Source: Muricea muricata (Eukaryota > Cnidaria > Anthozoa > Malacalcyonacea > Plexauridae). Taken from it: DNA of 64,000 nt. The position numbers were made by a program, and so were the translations under genes. Position 1 is the stretch's first letter, and the number at the start of each line of letters is the position of its first letter. The stretch lies in assembly GCA_963855995.1 (NCBI GenBank), contig OY979724.1, positions 11,454,032-11,518,031 on the forward strand, read 5' to 3'. Below are positions 1-13,400 of this stretch, one piece after another. The notes under the pieces are model-generated. The model was not told the origin of the DNA and did no database searches. It saw only the letters and a list, made by a program, of their open reading frames with translations.

Positions 1-2811
1 GTCACGGAATTGTTTTTTCTCATGCGATGGTCGGTTTGTCTTGTGTGACATTCGTTTAGTATTATTGGTTTAATATATTCCCAAGGTTGGCAACTAAATG
101 TAAATAAATTGTCTGCCGTTAATGCAAACACTTCAAAAACATACAAATATCGTGGAAACGAAGAGCAATAACAAAACAAAAACTACAGCATGTTGAACAC
201 GGATAATTTTACTACATTCTTATCAATTTTCCTGTTTCAAATCTTTTCCAAAGTATGAGAAAAAAGCGAGAGTTTTGAAGGTTTTTTCAGCGGTAGAAAT
301 ATTTTTTCAAAACCTATGCTGGGGTCACCCAATCCGCCAATTCGTGATATTTTTTAATTTTCCTGCCTTCGCTTATTGGCTCACATATTTTTGCTGCAAT
401 TTCAGCCACGTCATGTACAAGATTGATTTATTTATGGTTAAAACCACTTATTTCTGGGCCACCTATGGCTGAGACAGATGGTTTGGACCTTCAAAGCACT
501 TCAAGTTCTAATTTTGTGAATTTTGATAACAAAACATGCCGAGGAACTGTCGACAATTGTCAATTAACATTCTGCAGACAGGAGTTGTATATGCGTCGTA
601 TAGTCCAAAAAAATTCTCAGTGCAGCTATATTTTACTGAAACATACAGACAGTTTAGCAATGAAATTACAATTTTAACCCATATCAACCCACAGTATGTT
701 TTGATCGAAAGACGCTGAATCTGTCGTCAGAGACTTTTAACCACGAATATACATTTATTTGATATGAATGTGTGTCGATATTTTGTACTTTTATATTGAG
801 AAGCAAGCATCATGCCATCATCAAGTTTGAAAAGCACAAACATAATACTCCAATATTGTACGTAATTCCTCTCCGATTTCACAATCTAGATATTATACCA
901 CAAATACAGATAGAAAATAAAGCATATTACCTTAAAACAAAGATACTATTCATGAAAACCAAACACATTGTAATTTTTGAGCTTTCACGTTGTGAACAAA
1001 AAAATTTGAAAAAGTTCGGAAATTGTCGAGCACGGTCGGAAACCGAAACTGCGATTTTCTGTCGACAGATTCCGAGCTCCGAGCAGGTTTCGCATGCTAA
1101 TTATTTTGTCTACGAAACGCAATACCTGTATGTGCTTGAAGATCACGTGTCGCTAAATATTGCTGATGTAAAAATAAAAAGTGTTTATAAATCTCTTGTA
1201 ACCCTTCTATTCTAATCCACAAACTGCACTATCCTTTCGTTATCTTTATTTTGCAATCTTTCTAATCTCTCTAACTTTAGTAACCCCTGTGATTCATGTA
1301 ATCCCCTAATGTCTGTAATCTCGGTAATCCCTGTAATATCTCTTATCTCTCTGGTCCCATCTCTGTGATCGCCGTAAGGCTTCCAGTCGCCTCTTACTTC
1401 TGAGCGTCTTTTTCATGCAAGACGAAAACGCGCACAAAAAGGGAATAAAGGGGAAAATGTCTATTAATTAGGAGGAAAATCATTCAGCCTCTACAACCTC
1501 GTCTTTTTCGTGGTCATTCTCCTTCAAAATAACTTTTTTGTGCTGTTTGCCTCTATAATATAAGTCTTTTGCCATCGTTCTCCTATGCCTTTTTTTGCGG
1601 TAGTTTGCCTCTATAATATAAGAGCGCCTTACAACGTGTCTTACAACTTTTTGAAAAGCACGCTCTGGTTCTTTCAAAAAATTGAGCATCTTCGATCGCA
1701 AAAACACATTTTGAAAAATTTCAATAACATTGCGTTACATTTCATACGAACTCCCCCTCCCCAACTGGTGAACTTAAAAATAAACTATAATTCCTTGAAA
1801 CATCAACGATAAGATTACACAGTGACTTTCATTTAGAATCGAGCTTTACAGTAACATACACTTAATCTTTGATCTTTATGGATATATTTACAGTAAGATT
1901 ATATATACAATTACAGTATATATATAAATAATTCTCTTCAGTTGATTAAATAATTTGATCGAAATTGGAACGTTTACTACCTATGACCATCAAATTACTA
2001 TTTATATAAATACACTAGAAAAATGTATGTAATAAAATCCGTACAATGGAAATAATTGACTCTAGTAATAATTATGGCGACACCTCGATTCTAAAGGCCG
2101 GTTTCCACTCAGGAAAATAGTCCTCGGATCGGACCGGATCGGAACAAAATTTAATTTGCTCATGTGCCTTTTGAGCCAATTTTCTGTCGGTTTGAGGTAG
2201 GCTGTTCACACGTATAAAATTGCTTCAAAGTGGGCAAAGAATTGGCACCAGAAAGGCGCATGTGCAGGTTAAATTTTGTTCCGATCCAGTCCGATTTTTC
2301 TGAGAGGAAACCGGCCTTAAAACCCATCTTTTTCATATTTGAGACAATAGGTAATAAAATGTATACATAATTTGAAAAATTCGTAGGGCTATATTTCACG
2401 TTACAATATTTCGCTACCGAACTTTGCAGTTTCACAAATTTCAAGGTACACTTTTTAGCATTGTCTGGACCAAAATTGTCCATTAGAAAGCCAATCGTGA
2501 TCTCTTGCGAATACTTGGCATATCACACTGTGACATGTCGTCGTTTTTCCTGGTAATAAACCCTACATATTCCTAAAAACGTAATGTGTATGGACGAACG
2601 ACCTTCGCTCCAAACGTTGAATGCTGTTTCATCATTTCACGGCTGCGTACTGAGAGAACCTATACAGGCTACATTTTTGTATGCAATAATAAATTATCTA
2701 TAGAAAAAACTCGTCCAATTTAGAATGGTTATAAAAATAGAGAGTACTTTGTGACCCCATATTTCCATGGTAGGATTTCATCAGGCATTTCTAGTGTAAA
2801 GTATGCAGATT
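1..2811. other. Gene-free 3' flank of RPTOR
   Basis: No recognisable protein or RNA gene was found. Reading frames of up to about 147 codons exist (772-1215) but start without ATG and have no family features. A pyrimidine-rich stretch with recurring CTGTAATC-like words lies at 1250-1360. A 19-bp direct repeat (TTTGCCTCTATAATATAAG) occurs near 1546 and 1603. One MITE-like element lies at 2094-2318. Confidence 0.6.
2094..2318. mobile_element. MITE-like element, 225 bp, TIR AAGGCCGGTTTCC
   Basis: Near-perfect terminal inverted repeats begin AAGGCCGGTTTCC and end GGAAACCGGCCTT. Sub-terminal inverted copies of a CGGATCGGAACAAAATTTAA-type segment lie just inside. It has no coding capacity. Confidence 0.75.
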
Positions 2812-2817
2812 TACAGT

Positions 2818-2823
2818 TTTATT
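2818..2823 (-). other. Candidate polyadenylation signal of RPTOR
   Basis: AATAAA is present on the minus strand 89 bases beyond the RPTOR stop codon. It is the nearest canonical hexamer in the right orientation. Confidence 0.6.
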
Positions 2824-2911
2824 AATCAGCCCATTGATTAGCATCATTATAAACTTGGTTAAAAATCCCTTAGTTTAAAAATCAAAGCGGAAGTCGTGCC
2901 CAAGGGGTGAG

Positions 2912-5900
2912 TTAAGCCTTCAGTTTCTTGATATTCTTTTCTGTCGAGTAAATTGAGATGATCGTATCAGCGCAGCCAACCGCTAAGTTCACCTAAAGAA
3001 AAGAAATATAAGGCTTCGATTACTTTCTTAAACTGTTGACATTCAACTTCGGTGAAACGTGAGCTAAAGGACTAATGTTGTCGATGTTACAGCCTGATGA
3101 GTTTTACTTTGTAACCATGCAACTTCATTTTAAATATATTTGTATTTCTATATTCCAGTCAATACCTATAGAACTATGGACGTTTAAAACTAATTTTGGG
3201 TACAACGAAGCTAAGAACCAAAACTGAATTTTATTTTCTACGGCAGAAATATCGCATTTTCAAGTTGGTGGGAAAAACTCTTTAGGAAGCTATCATTGAT
3301 TCAACACGGGATGGAAGGTAAAGTGACAAGCCATAAAACTATCCCTGAAAACTTCGAGGGGCTGTACCAACATTTTACCTGTGATTTCAAGTTAGCACCC
3401 AATATTTTAAGGAATATGTTAGGAATAATTCATCCCATCCCAAATCCATCCCACATCACTTCACGCTACCCCCACTTGACCCTCCCCGCCCCCAACACAC
3501 CCCACTTCACCCAAACTAAGGACTGACCCTGTGTGGATGAAAATTCATCGACGTGACGGGCCCAATTCTTTGACCCATAAATCCTTCGTGGTGCCGTATG
3601 GTACTGAGACAGTCGGAGTCCTTCTCCTGCACTTTGGTCACTTTGACTATTTGATTCGCTGAACCACTAAACGAATAAAGCAGGAAATATGTATACTGTT
3701 GTAATAATAATGAAGTACTATTTGGATGAAAAATTTGAATGAGATCAAACTTGATCCAACATCGTCAACAATATCAAACTGACATAGTGTTCAAACAGAC
3801 GCAACATGTCGGATGCAACGTCGTTGAATAATGTTGGCTTAATGGACCATTCCCCATTTAGACAAACTTTTGAATTAGGAATGTTTACCAGCACAGCTGG
3901 AAAGAGCATCCAAAATTTAGTAAAATGGTGAAGTTTGGTTGTACTATGAGCGGAAAAGGGGAATGTTTATCTATTTATCAAAAGTCTATCTAAAAGGGGA
4001 ATGGTCCATTAACACCTTTGAACTAACGTTGCCATAGACAAATTTGGCTAACAATGTTTTTTCCGTTGCCACCCAATTCCCAACTTTGGATTATTAACAT
4101 GGTTGGATACCATTGTTCTCGCTTGCGGAAGAACACATTAGGACAACAGTAACCAGGCATACGAGTGATGAATATGAGTTATTCACTCATGTCCATACTT
4201 CTAAATGCGTAGTTACTTTTGTTCTCCGTTACGCTGCCGCAAGCTAATATAGTAGTAACTAGGCATGTGAGTGATCTTAAAATGTGGATTGGGTATAAAC
4301 AAACGTTAGCCAAATTTGTCTATTGTCGGTAGTGTAAAAAACATAAGATCACTATACATAAATCGTTGCAAAAAGAAATTCAATCCTTTCGAGTAGTTAA
4401 GCTCGCTACCAGAATCCACCCAGAATGATGGAGTTGTAACAATCGTGGTATGACCTCACTTACAAGCAAAAGTGGAAAAAATCCTGCAAGAATTCTACGG
4501 GGCACAGGGTTTGTTTTAGAGTTAATTATCAAATTTCGAAAATTGCTGTGAAATTTCCTGCAAAAATTTAGCTCAAATTACAGGAGTAACAGAGTTCATG
4601 TTGTAGTTAGGTAGATTATCGAAGCTCAAAAATTTCAGTGAAATTTTCTGTGATCATTGAGATCCAAAAAAAAAATTCTGGGAACCAGGTTCTCAGGATT
4701 CGATACTTTTTCCGCATCTGCTTACAAGAGCTGAAACGAAAGCAAAGCGTACCTTGCAATAACTTTGGCAGCACTGTGGACTTCAAACGAAGTCATCTTA
4801 TTAACCACTGTATCCAGTGAGCGCACGGATTCGTTGAAACGTGGATCCCAAAACTTTACTGTCCCATCCACGCTACGAAAAAGATAATTTGACGTTTTAG
4901 TGAAGTAAGTGATAGGCTAGCAAGCCCATAAAACTAAATTAGACGTTTCAGCGAGGGCACTTCTTCAGGAAGTTAGTAAAGCCTTCGAAGGCGCTTCATT
5001 CTACCATTGTTGCAAAGCTTTCAATCCCAACCTTGCAGAAATTATACTCTCAGAAGTACTTTTCTCGAGTACGACATTCACAACCCAACTTTGGTGTTCT
5101 CGCATCGTCATTACTCGGCTGTCGCTCGGTGACAATCGTCGGTCGAACAGTCGAACGGACCCATCGCCACACCCTACCACCAGAAGAGTCCGGCCGACAG
5201 AGTCGGACACAATACTGGTCACGCAGCTCTCTGCTCCCGTTGGAATGTCCTGGAAAGATGAATTGAAATATAACCAACAATATTGCCTGAGTCTAGTTCT
5301 CATGTGCCGCCGATGGTCGCCGAGTCATTGTCGGTAATCATTTAAGGAGAAACTTCGCAAAGAATTTTACTCATGAGTAATCAAAGACAGAGTAATCAAA
5401 GACATTGATCGTCGCCAATGTCGGCATATGAGAACCAGTCTTTGAGCAGCCAAAGAGTCCAAGTTGTATATTTTACCAATAGGATGAAAGGTTGTCAACA
5501 AGTTGCATAAGCCTGTTGACTTCATCAAGTTGCATCAAAGTCTTTGAAAATCAGTCTACGATAATCACAAACTTGCAAATTGTGAACAAAAAGTCTTCAC
5601 AATCAACTTGCATCAAGTCTGTTGACAACTTGCAGCAGACTTGCTATCATCAAGCCGGTGCTAGCGATGTGAACACATCCTGATACCCTTTGACGACTGC
5701 ATGGCAACAAGCCTAACACAAACTTGCTGGAACCTGTGTGTTTTTGGCTGTTTTACGTTGACGTGATCAGCGTCATGAATTAAAGTTTTTCACACACTTA
5801 CCTGAAGTTTTATTTCTCGCTGAGTGTCCCACAATCGGATGTGTCTAACATCTCCTGAGGCCATGAGTAAGCCAGTCTGTTGTTCCCAGTTCACGACCAG

Positions 5901-7490
5901 GCCAGAGCCGTTGCCGCTTGTTGAAGGTAGGAGACTGGAGAGAGCTTGCCAAGCTGTAACCAGTTCAGGTTTACCTTCGGTGAAATTCTTCCAAATGCGA
6001 ACACCACCATCATCTACAGCAGAAAGATAACACGGGGGGATGACCTAACTACGTAGAATCCTAGATAAAACTGGCCACACTCTAAATATTTACTCCACAT
6101 CTACATTCTTGACAAAGGTCATTAATGTTTGCCCTTTAATTGTCTACCTCGCTCCCAAAATAACGCTGGAGTTATATCCCCGAAAGATAAAACAACATTG
6201 ATGGGTGAGTCCCATGAATGGGGGAGGTTTGTTCTACTTAGCTACAATGAGCTAAAAAAATTACGAGGCAACCGAAAGTATCGTCAATGTTTTGGCCTGT
6301 TGAAAAGTTGCTGGCAAACAGCTTTTCAAGTTATGATCAAACCTGGACAAAACTAATATTGTCACAAGTCTGTTCAAGCACGTTTGTTGTAATCGCAGAC
6401 TTCTTACAACTGTGGATAACTAGCTTTGACAATCAAATCGCAGCAAGTCTGCTGACAACTTGCAACAGACATGCCGTTAACACGCTGTCGCAAGGCATGC
6501 GAACGCATCCTGACATCGACTTGTTGGTCAAGTCTGTTGCAAACAGAATTCTTGCAACTGTTTTGGGATGTATAGCTGAGAGAATTTACAGTGTATATTT
6601 TGAAACTTTCAATTCAGTTTTTTAACATAGGACATTTTTTGTAAAAAGCTTGACACAACAACTTTAACTCCATATTTACAAGTTTTACGACAACCGCCCT
6701 AGACTAGAGCAAATTATTAACACTTCAAACAAGATATATTTAGAGTTTGCACGTACTTGATCCAGTGAGTAACAAGGGCAAATCGTGAGAGTTGAGGAGC
6801 TCCATTGCTGTTATTCCAGTATGTTTTGGGTTCCCATTTTCGAAATGATTCATACACGTCCCATTTTCATAATTCCAAATACTGCAAGGAAAAAAAAACA
6901 AACAAATAAATGACTCATTACTATGTGATACGATTTTCCTTGGACCAGCAACCCAATTTTAAAAACACAGCCAGCAACTCTACAGACTTGATGCAAGTTG
7001 TGGATGGGGGAGGGGAAAAATGTAAGTTGTGGATGGGGGATGGGCAAGTTTCTTATCGAATTGATCAGACTTGTGGATGAAACGTCTTGACAATAATCGT
7101 CAAGCAGTGGATGATACATCTTGCATCCAGCCTGCTGACAACTTGCAGCCAGCGGACTTGTTATCTATCGTCAAGCTGGAGCTAGCGATGTGAACGCATC
7201 CTGATATCAACTTAACGATTACATTAAGGTAACAAGCCCGCAGCAGATTTACTGCAACTTGTGTGCTCCTGGCTGTCTGTACAAAACATAGATCTACTTC
7301 AAATATTACACTTCACAGGAGGTTGCAACAAAACCTGCCTCCTGTAGCATAACTCAGGTCTTTTCATTCACTTACTTTACTTTGTACTTGTCCGCAACGG
7401 CTAAGTGGGGTTCATAAGGGTTAAATCGCAGCACACGGGGCGCCGAGTTATTTCTGTTGATAAATATTTGATCATCAAGACGATTGAAGT
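2912..7490 (-). CDS. RPTOR: RPTOR exons 27-33: C-terminal WD40 propeller
   Basis: The exons are 7490-7376, 6881-6757, 6013-5802, 5249-5032, 4872-4753, 3666-3528 and 2992-2912. They encode about residues 987-1322. WD-type blades are seen as [59 protein letters not shown] and GFMGQRIGP. The chain ends in a short lysine-rich tail. Exon 27 has two possible donors; the one at 7376 (GTAAGT) keeps the frame into exon 28. Exon 32 starts at 3666, because the nearer AG would shift the frame. Confidence 0.93.
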
Positions 7491-10400
7491 CTGCAATAAA
7501 AACACAAAAATTGTATGTTGTACCGCACTGGTACTACTTTGTCAATGAAAATCTATTATATTTTTCAATTAAATTATAAAATTCTCTTGAAGTATAGCTA
7601 CTTTTCTTTGTTCCCAAATTTATGGTAGATGTATAACTCTCTTTAGTGCATATAATTACACAGTTTTACAGATTTTTTTAAGGAAAAACAATGATATAAA
7701 ATATCATTTCTATTTAGTTATTAGTTCTAGGAGCCTTTTCCTGACGGTAAGATCAAGCAGAATATTGCTCACACATTATGCATTTCATACCTTTCTGTTG
7801 TTTTTCGGCTTCAAGTCTGACTCGAGCATTTCTTGTGAACCTGTTCTCACGTTCCAGATGTACTTCACTGAAGGTATCGTGCTCATCTGGCGGCTTTGCG
7901 TAAACAAACAATTATTTATAAGTACTTAAACTAATGGTGTGGTATGGTATGGTATGGTATGGTATGGTATGGTATGGTATGGTATGGTATGGTATGGTAT
8001 GGTATGGTATGGTATGGTATGGTATGGTATGGTATGGTATGGTATGGTATATTATAGTGTAGTATAGTATGGTATGGTATAACAAGGTACAGTAAGGTAT
8101 GTCATGAAATTTGTCTTTATTTCATCAATTTTTACAAAATTTATAGCCATTTTAAATGAATAATGCACGTTTTCCGTAAAATACGTTGTTGCCAGGTAAC
8201 AAAACACACGTGATTGATTTTGACCAATTGCGGGCGTGGATTTTGTACAGTAAACAAAGATCATAAGTTAATATGGCATAGTGTATAGTATAGTATAATG
8301 ATACACAGTAAAGTGTGTCGATAAATTCACATACCTTGGTAACTGATTGAGCGAAATAGCTACAACACCAATCACAAAATTTCGTTTCAATGAAAGCCGC
8401 AGGAGGTTGGCCTCCTTCCTCTTCACACTCGTCAGATTGCTCCTCGTTTTCAGGTAACTTTGAGAGAAAGTAAACAATCATCCGTCCTGTATTTCGCCTA
8501 TCATAGAGGGGAAGGACTCCTGGGAGAAAAGGGGGGTTTACACCCGAATGCTTGAAAAAAAACAAGGGGGGGGGGGGATTTTTCAAAAATATTAAGAAAA
8601 TTAATGCGACTTGAGCCTCGGACGTTTTATTATGGGATTTTTTTAATTAATCAGGTGTAATTGGCTTTACTAAATATGCAAATGTTTTGGAGGTCTTTTA
8701 GTAATGGTGTGTGTACTAGGTCCGATTTTCGTTTGGCGAAACCATTTCCAGAAACGTGCAAGTTGAAGCAAGTAGTAAAGTCGTCAAGCCGACGTCAGGA
8801 TGCGTTCGTATCGCATCACTTGTTTGTTAAGGCTGTTTTCCAGTTACGCGTTTTTCACACGTACGTACTCGCACGTAAAAGTCTAAATCAATTTCAATAT
8901 GACATTTGAAATAAACAAATGTTTTGATGAGAGAATTCAGCATTCCCTACGAGTTAGCATACTTTAGGGATTCTATTTGTTAAATACAAACTACATAGAA
9001 GAGTTTAATAAACTTTTACGTGCGTGCACGCACGTGTAAAAAACAAACAACTGGAAAGCAGCCTTTCCTTGTGTTTTACAAGTCTGTGTTTCTGGCTATG
9101 CACAACCTCCTAAAGTTAAGCAGATGTGACGCCCGTGTTGTGAGATCGATTTCACCACAAATTAATTATACTTGTGTTGTAGCAATTAAACACACTCACA
9201 TCTGGTCCTTTATCAAACATTCGTCTTTTTGCGCCAAATGCATAGGAATGAGGATAGTGTGTCAGACCTGTGGCACTTGGCTTTTGCGACGGTGTGGTGG
9301 AAGGTGGTTTTTCAGGATGTTTAACCGCGGGCACATTTGAAAGATCTTGCATGGGGCTAGAGGCAGATGATCTGGTGAAAGTGTACATAAATATAGCGGT
9401 ATAAAACTGTGTATATCTTTTCAATGGATGCAGGAGGGGAGGTAATGGGGACGGTGCTTTTTGCATGAAGACAGCGACGGATTTCATATCTTTGTTTAAG
9501 GGCTACACATAAATCTGGGGATGGTACTGCTTGCTTGGGGGGGAGGGGGCAAAGTCCCGCAAGGTGAGGTTGTAGAAAATTTTAACAACTTGTGTTTGTT
9601 GGACGGATCTGATTGGAGGCCTTTATATGATATTAACAATGATATCGACAATGTATAGATGAGATCACAATATGTTCTGCTGTAGATCTGATGACTTTGC
9701 AAAGGAAATTGTTACGAGATTTTCTGTGTTTTTCTTACATGAAATTTATATCCCTTTTAGAAGTCCTGGCGGAAGTTGAGAGGGGAAGAGAGGGGGAAGG
9801 TACACGCACCCCTCCTCTCTAATGGGAACTGTTAGTAGGGGGTTTTTAGTTTTTCTGTGTTTTTCTGACATGAAATTTCTGCTCCATAAAGAAGTCCTGG
9901 TTAATAGTATTCAGGTCATTTTGATAGTTAGAGCATAAAAACTTACTCAAGTTTTGATTTTGGGCTAAATGAACTTTGGGATACAGAGGATTCGGCAGCA
10001 GATGAACTTGATCTTCTCGGGCGACGGTTGACTGAAGCCTGGAATAAGCATCAACTGATGTAAAGACCGATCGAACACAAAAAAATTAGATTGACCTAAT
10101 CTTACCTTCAATGTAATTTTATTTACGATTTTCTTCGCAAGATTTGCGATTGCTGGAGCTGGATCCGTCGAGAGAATAAGAAGTGTCTGGAAATATATTT
10201 AAACTGAAAACATCTATGAAAATTAGGGGCAAACATTATCTCCCATGAACATTTCTTTGTTTAACCAGCCCGGAAAACATTGTTGCAAGAACAAAATTTC
10301 CTTCTAGGAAGCAAAAATATTTTACAAAACTATTTTAGTAGCAGATGCTTTTTCTCCGCATGTTTTTCAGCATGAGAAACATTTTTTCCGATTAAACTTG

Positions 10401-13400
10401 TGCAAGCAATGCTTTAAGATATGTGCAAGCGTTAGCTGGGCTACATTCTAAGATATTTGCGAGCTAATAATGCTCAGAAACATGTTTTCTAGTTTGTCCA
10501 CATTGGGAAACATAGCAAAACAAGTGCAATGTTCCTTCAACTAGTTTGCCCACACTTAAAAACATGTTATTGCCCCTGTTCGGCTACATGCTTCAAGACG
10601 AAAATATTTTTTCGCATAAGCTATAAATTTAGAAATTTGATAGTAGTACATAATACCTACCCTCCATACAGTGACGTAGACATTCGACTGCGGGGACATG
10701 AATGGTGCATGTGCGTCTCGTCTCAATGATGGACCACGTTGTGGCGCGTCCACACTACCACCCCCACTACTACTTCCACTACTGCTGCTGAGAACTGGCG
10801 ACGATGAAAGCTCTGAAAAAAAGAAGCATCCAGTATCTGAATTTCTGCCGTCTATGCCTTGTGTAGGGCGGCATGTGAAATTCATCTACTGATCATATGT
10901 GAAATTCACGTGACCATATGGGAATTTCATGTGAACACATGTAAAATTCATCTTCTGTACACATGTGAAATTCATGTGACCACATGTGAAATTCATCTTC
11001 TGCACACATATGAAATTCATGTCACCACGTGTGAAATTTATGTGACCACGTGTGAAATTCATCTTCTGTACATATGTGAAATTCATGTGACCACATGTGA
11101 AATTCATCTTCTGCACACATGTGAAATTCATGTGACCACATGTGAAATTCATCGTCTGTACACATGAGAATTTAATGTAACCACATGTGAAATTCATGTG
11201 ACCACGTGTGAAATTCATCTTCTGTACATATGTGAATTTCATGTAACCAGATGTGAAATTCATCTTCTGTACACATGTGAAATTCATGTGACCACACGTG
11301 AAATTCATCTTTTGTACATATTTGAATTTCATACAACCACATGTGAAATTCATCTTCTGCACACATGTGAAATTCATGTGACCACATGTGAAATTCATCT
11401 TCTGTACACATGTGAAATTCATCTTTTGTTCACATGTGAAATTCATGTGACAACATGTGAAATTCATCTTCTGTATACATGTGAAACATGAGAAGATATT
11501 CATATGTGAAGTTCATGTGATCATATGTGAAGTTCACGTGATCACACACGCGAATGTCATACGGAATTTTTGTAAGGAATACTGTTGTATATTTCTGAAA
11601 TACTACAGGATGTAAAAGTCTATAATTGTGATCACACTAATTTATTTCTTACGTGAAGTACTCGCAGTCTGCGCGGCTACTGCCGTGAGATTCGGAACGG
11701 AGCCACGTGACTTCAGTCGCTTCGTCTTCGACGCTTGTGGCGAGACGAGCGCCGTCGGAGGTACAGGTACCCCAGGAGTGACAACAATCCATCCAGTTGG
11801 TGTCATAGCTGGCTGAGGTTGAGTTTCGCGCAGGCGACCTTCCTCCTCGAGAAATTGTATGGCAACCACTCCAAAGTTGCTCTCAAACTGCGATACCAAA
11901 CCATACAGCGCTCTCACAAGCTCCTGGAAGAGAATACGCAATATTAGGGCAGTAATGGATTTACTGGGGGCTGCCTCCCATTGGGTGCAGGGGGTGCCAT
12001 TTGTCGTGATAAAACGGAAAATACTGAAGACGTGACGAAATACATACCATACAATACAGTAACTTGAGTACGGTACTTTAAAATGCAGTAAGTAAATAAA
12101 TCGTGAATCAACTTAGACGCGCCTTATTTCTACAACCAGAAACTACACAGACTCGATTCAAATTGTGGATTTGATCAGCTTGGTAGAAGTTTGTCGTCAA
12201 GTTGCATCAAGCCTGTTGAGAGCTTGCAGCAGATTTATTATCATCAAGCCGGAACAAGCGACGCGGGCGCATCCTGATATCCGCTTGGGCCGGCTGTTCA
12301 GAACTGGGTTAGTGCTAGCCCTGGGTTAAAGCTTAACCAACTGTTTTAGTCCCGACTATTTTTACACCTCCGTTTCTTTCAAAACGTGCGAGACCAAAAT
12401 TACTCTTGATCCACATCCAAGATTTCTGAAGTAAAACAGTATGCTTCCATATACATCTAAACAAGCTGCTACTGTGTAAGAAACTTCTTTTGAATCTCAC
12501 GTTAACTCAGGGTCAAACTTGCAAAGCTGCTCTTGAATAACCGGCCTTTGATGACTGTGCAAGGAAGGTCGGCCTGTCTAAGGTCTGTTTCAGACGTCGC
12601 ACTGTTCATGTGCCGAACCTAACGTAAATAAGCTAAGACAAAGAGTTTAGTTCATTTGCATTAGATTCGGCACATGAAAAGCTCGATGTCTAAAACAGGC
12701 CTAAGTTCTACAAAGAATCAGTCTCAATTAATATCCTACCTCTCTAACAATAGGGCTGCCATCGTAAGCCAGCGTCGTCAGGTTCATACACACGCTGAAA
12801 TCAACTTGGTTCGCCAAGTCAGTTCTTTCTGTGGTATTGCCAACAAATTGACCCAAGGCGAATACAGCCGCCGCTCGTACCTGACAGAAACGAACAGAAA
12901 TTTTAGCTGTGAGGAGACTGCAAGTTCTGCCTACGCTGCAAGATTAGGGTGTATAATTTAACATCTCCTCGCTGTAACAATATAAGTGATCTGAAAACAC
13001 GGAAAAGTGCGGGCACTAGTTGTCAAATAGAAATCAATTTTTCGAGCCAAACTAGCAAATTTCTCATGAAGTAAAATTTTCTTCGGTTCCAAATCTCTGG
13101 TGGACTTATAATATTCTTTACTGAGCATGATAAAAAAGTTTCAACAAGTTTCATAAAGGAAAATAAAAAGTAAAAGTGATTAAAAGCAGCAAAATGAATT
13201 TTTATTCGGTAGCTAGTTCCAGGCCCAGATCAGTTGGATGTAACATGTGTTACACGAACAACCTTTGGTTTTTAATTTTTTATTCAATGAATTTTAAATT
13301 GGTGCTACAATTTATGTAACAGAATGTGAGACTACGGAGTAGCATGTGTTATGGTCTCACAAGTATCTAAGTCACAAGTATCGAACAAGGAAAAAAGAGC

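Noticed and set aside
772-1215. 147-codon open frame in the RPTOR 3' flank
   Set aside because: It starts at a non-ATG codon, has no family motif and no splice or promoter context, and is within chance length for this base composition.
3652-3660. Nearer acceptor for RPTOR exon 32 (GGTTCAG|CGAATC)
   Set aside because: It shifts the frame. The upstream TTTAG|TGG at 3666 gives the conserved GSANQ reading.
7376-7381. Alternative donor AAA|GTAAAG for RPTOR exon 27
   Set aside because: It leaves phase 0, which does not read into exon 28. The donor five bases downstream (GTAAGT) restores the WD40 frame.
10886-11503. 205-codon frame of repeated [12 protein letters not shown]
   Set aside because: It is produced by a minisatellite whose period is a multiple of three. 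Several other frames are open too, and it sits inside a RPTOR intron.
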